Part shown: positions 6,107 through 7,552 of the stretch, in pieces
How the letters are laid out: each line of letters begins with the position of its first letter
Numbering within the stretch: the first letter of the stretch is position 1
Source: Bacillota bacterium
GTDB lineage: Bacteria > Bacillota > Clostridia > Lachnospirales > Lachnospiraceae
Assembly (NCBI GenBank): GCA_023443225.1
Contig: JAEZVF010000042.1
Span: 1-7,552, forward strand
Direction of reading: 5' to 3'
Length of the DNA stretch: 7,552 nucleotides
Program-made: the position numbers and the translations under genes
Notes under the pieces: generated by a model
What the model saw: the letters and a program-made list of their open reading frames with translations, nothing else
Database searches by the model: none
Told to the model about the DNA's origin: nothing

Positions 6107-6132
6107 TATTAATTTAGAGGCGGGATTTTTTT
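6096..6132 (+). terminator. T-box-controlled intrinsic terminator before tyrS
   Basis: The left arm 6096-6108 (ATCCCGCC, a bulged C, TCTA) pairs with the right arm TAGAGGCGGGAT (6115-6126) over 12 bp, followed by seven T (6126-6132). It stops the transcript when tRNA-Tyr is charged and gives way to the antiterminator when it is not. Confidence 0.93.
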
Positions 6133-6201
6133 GACTTAAAAAACAGCTAAATGGATGGATATGATTAGTTAACACCAAGAAAACCAGAAAGGGGTAATAG
6201 A

Positions 6202-7410
6202 ATGAAAACAATAGAAGAGCAAATGAAGATTATTAAAAAAGGTGTTACGGATTTAATCCAGGAAGAGGAACTAAGAGAAAAACTGCGAGTATCCATAAGG
6301 GATAACCGTCCCTTAATTATTAAGCTAGGCTTAGACCCTAGTGCACCGGATATTCATTTGGGTCATGCTGTAGTTTTAAGAAAAATAAAGCAGATTCAGG
6401 ATTTGGGACACAAGGCTGTAATTATCATAGGTGACTTTACAGGAAGAATTGGTGATCCAACCGGAAAATCGAAAGCAAGAAAAAGGTTGACAAAAGAACA
6501 GGTAGAAGAAAACGCTACAACTTATATAAAACAAATCTTTCAGATTTTAGATCCTAATAAGACCGAGGTTAGATTCAATAGTGAATGGCTTTCAAAACTG
6601 AATTTTGAAGCTGTTTTAAAGTTGGCATCAACTACTACAGTGGCTAGGATGCTGGAACGAGAAGATTTTCAGAATCGTTACAAAAATCATGAACCCATCA
6701 GCTTAAACGAATTCTTTTATCCATTGATGCAAGGATATGATTCTATTGAAGTGAATGCGGATATTGAACTAGGTGGTACGGATCAGACATTTAATATTTT
6801 GATGGGAAGAACACTGCAAAAATCAATAGGAAAAGAACAACAGATTGCTATTTTTATGCCAATACTCGAGGGTTTGGATGGCATTGAGAAAATGAGTAAA
6901 AGCTTAGGAAATTATATCGGAATTCAGGAGTCGGCAGAAGTTATGTTTAAAAAAGTAATGGAGATTCCTGATAATCTTATACTTAGATACTTTGAGTTAG
7001 CCACTGATGAACATCCTGATTTTATAGAAAACATACGTCAGAAGTTAGAAGACGGAGGGAATCCGAGGGATATAAAAATTTATCTTGCACATAGTATTAC
7101 TGAGTTATATCACGGCAGTGTTGGAGCGGAAAAAGCAGAGGAATATTTTAATACAGTTTATAAAGATGGGGGAATTCCAGAGAATATTCCCGAAATGTCC
7201 CTGCCTTTGGGGACAGAAACCTTACTAGACCTAGTGCCACAACTGATAAAAGAACAGTTTATTCCTTCAGGAAGTGAATTGCGAAGGCTGATAAAACAAG
7301 GTGGAGTTCAGCTAAACGGTGATAAAGTATTGGATGTTGACTTAATATTTATAGAGGATGATAATGTTTTAAAAATAGGAAAGAAAAAGTTTATTAGAAT
7401 TAATAAATGA
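6202..7410 (+). CDS. tyrS: tyrosyl-tRNA synthetase, TyrZ-type
   Basis: A class I aminoacyl-tRNA synthetase that joins tyrosine to tRNA-Tyr using ATP, in the cytosol. It has 402 aa, full length for the family. The catalytic Rossmann fold carries GLDPSAPDIHLGH with the HIGH-type motif HLGH at 52-55, GDFTGRIGDPTG (77-88), GYDSIEVNADIELGGTDQ (178-195) and KMSKS at 230-234. An S4 RNA-binding domain (about 340-402: FIPSGSELRRLIKQGGVQLNG) forms the C-terminus. The sequence around HLGH is that of the second TyrRS group (TyrZ-like in Bacillus), not the TyrS group with the HIGH spelling. ATG 6202 has AAAGGGG (6188-6194) 7 nt upstream. The gene is alone behind its own promoter and tyrosine T-box, so its level should follow uncharged tRNA-Tyr. 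Confidence 0.97.
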   Translation: MKTIEEQMKIIKKGVTDLIQEEELREKLRVSIRDNRPLIIKLGLDPSAPDIHLGHAVVLRKIKQIQDLGHKAVIIIGDFTGRIGDPTGKSKARKRLTKEQVEENATTYIKQIFQILDPNKTEVRFNSEWLSKLNFEAVLKLASTTTVARMLEREDFQNRYKNHEPISLNEFFYPLMQGYDSIEVNADIELGGTDQTFNILMGRTLQKSIGKEQQIAIFMPILEGLDGIEKMSKSLGNYIGIQESAEVMFKKVMEIPDNLILRYFELATDEHPDFIENIRQKLEDGGNPRDIKIYLAHSITELYHGSVGAEKAEEYFNTVYKDGGIPENIPEMSLPLGTETLLDLVPQLIKEQFIPSGSELRRLIKQGGVQLNGDKVLDVDLIFIEDDNVLKIGKKKFIRINK

Positions 7411-7473
7411 AACGTATAAAATGAAAAGCTTGAGTTTCCGCAAATTGCAATTGAAAAACAGGAAAGTCTTACC

Positions 7474-7537
7474 AAAGTGCCAATCTGCCGTTTTTCGAAT
7501 TGTATAAGTGTGGCAGTACATTGATTAGAGGCACTTT
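7474..7537 (+). terminator. nested inverted repeat downstream of tyrS, possible terminator
   Basis: AAAGTGCC (7474-7481) and GGCACTTT (7530-7537) are perfect 8-bp complements, and inside them CTGCC (7485-7489) pairs with GGCAG (7512-7516). It starts 63 nt after the tyrS stop, a plausible place for a terminator, but only TTTAATAA follows instead of a proper T-tract. It may instead be a regulatory or dispersed palindrome whose context lies beyond the window. The rest of 7411-7552 holds no gene that I can support. Confidence 0.35.
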
Positions 7538-7552
7538 AATAAGCCCCGCTTG

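Larger units (their letters stand above)
5839..6132 (+). promoter_or_regulatory. T-box riboswitch, tyrosine-specific (UAC specifier)
   Basis: A leader RNA that senses uncharged tRNA-Tyr and then allows tyrS transcription. Stem I can be drawn. The base helix is AAGCT (5840-5844) with AGCTT (5935-5939), followed by a purine-rich internal loop that fits a kink-turn. Next comes AAGA (5853-5856) with TCTT (5929-5932), then the specifier loop with AGTA (5857-5860) facing GAA-TAC-A (5922-5928), then AGAATC (5861-5866) with GATTCT (5916-5921). The specifier codon is TAC 5925-5927, matching the downstream tyrS. A perfect 8-bp hairpin with a GTGA tetraloop (6048-6067) fits Stem III. The T-box sequence AGGTGGTAACGCG (6076-6088) presents TGGT (6079-6082) to the tRNA ACCA end, as expected for the A discriminator base of tRNA-Tyr. 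The Stem II/pseudoknot region (about 5945-6040) is only partly resolved; one hairpin there pairs CACGTA (6012-6017) with TACGTG (6028-6033). Confidence 0.95.

Noticed and set aside
6008..6211. 67-codon open frame on the minus strand across the T-box
   Set aside because: Its bases are explained by the T-box stems and terminator on the other strand, and it has no family resemblance.
7443..7452. Perfect palindrome AATTGCAATT after tyrS
   Set aside because: It is short and AT-rich, as expected by chance in this DNA, and has no partner site.
1..7552. CRISPR arrays, insertion sequences, attachment sites, tRNA or rRNA genes, phage defence genes
   Set aside because: No regularly spaced repeats, transposase motifs, integrase or cloverleaf patterns were seen on either strand.

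Overview
This looks like chromosomal DNA from a low-GC Gram-positive anaerobe of the Clostridia, probably Lachnospiraceae-like. That is inferred from four things: the AT-rich base composition, the SD-led Gram-positive gene starts, two lipoproteins with Thr/Pro-rich linkers, and a tyrosine T-box riboswitch in front of a TyrZ-type tyrosyl-tRNA synthetase. No insertion sequence, phage gene, CRISPR array, rRNA or tRNA was seen. The species cannot be fixed from the sequence alone.

Layout. Positions 1-99 may be the tail of an upstream gene (weak). A strong sigma-A-type promoter (139-167) drives a 251-aa lipoprotein (241-996) with two PepSY-like repeats. A 63-bp nested inverted repeat (1025-1087) separates it from a convergent Rrf2-family regulator on the minus strand (1093-1530). 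That regulator starts at TTG, keeps three cysteines in an IscR-like spacing, and has its own promoter overlapped by a 10-bp inverted repeat that is a good candidate for an autoregulatory operator.

Transcribed away from the Rrf2 gene is a tiny 19-codon ORF with a near-perfect SD (1645-1704). It is followed by a 637-aa cytosolic protein (1747-3660) that joins a LacI/periplasmic-binding-type sugar-sensor domain without its HTH, a GAF-like middle and a catalytically intact GGDEF diguanylate cyclase. Next, after a 9-codon mini-ORF, is a secreted lipoprotein alpha/beta hydrolase (3712-5178), and then a cytidine deaminase with an N-terminal extension (5247-5759). These three may be co-transcribed, since no terminator is visible between them, but that is inference.

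The 442-bp gap 5760-6201 holds a strong promoter (5781-5809) and a complete T-box leader (5839-6132). I can assign Stem I with a UAC (Tyr) specifier codon, a GNRA-capped hairpin, the antiterminator with its 7-nt bulge, and the competing terminator. It controls tyrS (6202-7410). The window ends with a second nested inverted repeat (7474-7537).

Functionally, the window mixes housekeeping (tyrS, cdd) with sensing: a small-molecule-to-c-di-GMP sensor, a probable Fe-S/redox Rrf2 regulator, and two surface lipoproteins. I see no clear multi-gene novel system. The most unusual element is the HTH-less LacI-type diguanylate cyclase and its leader region.
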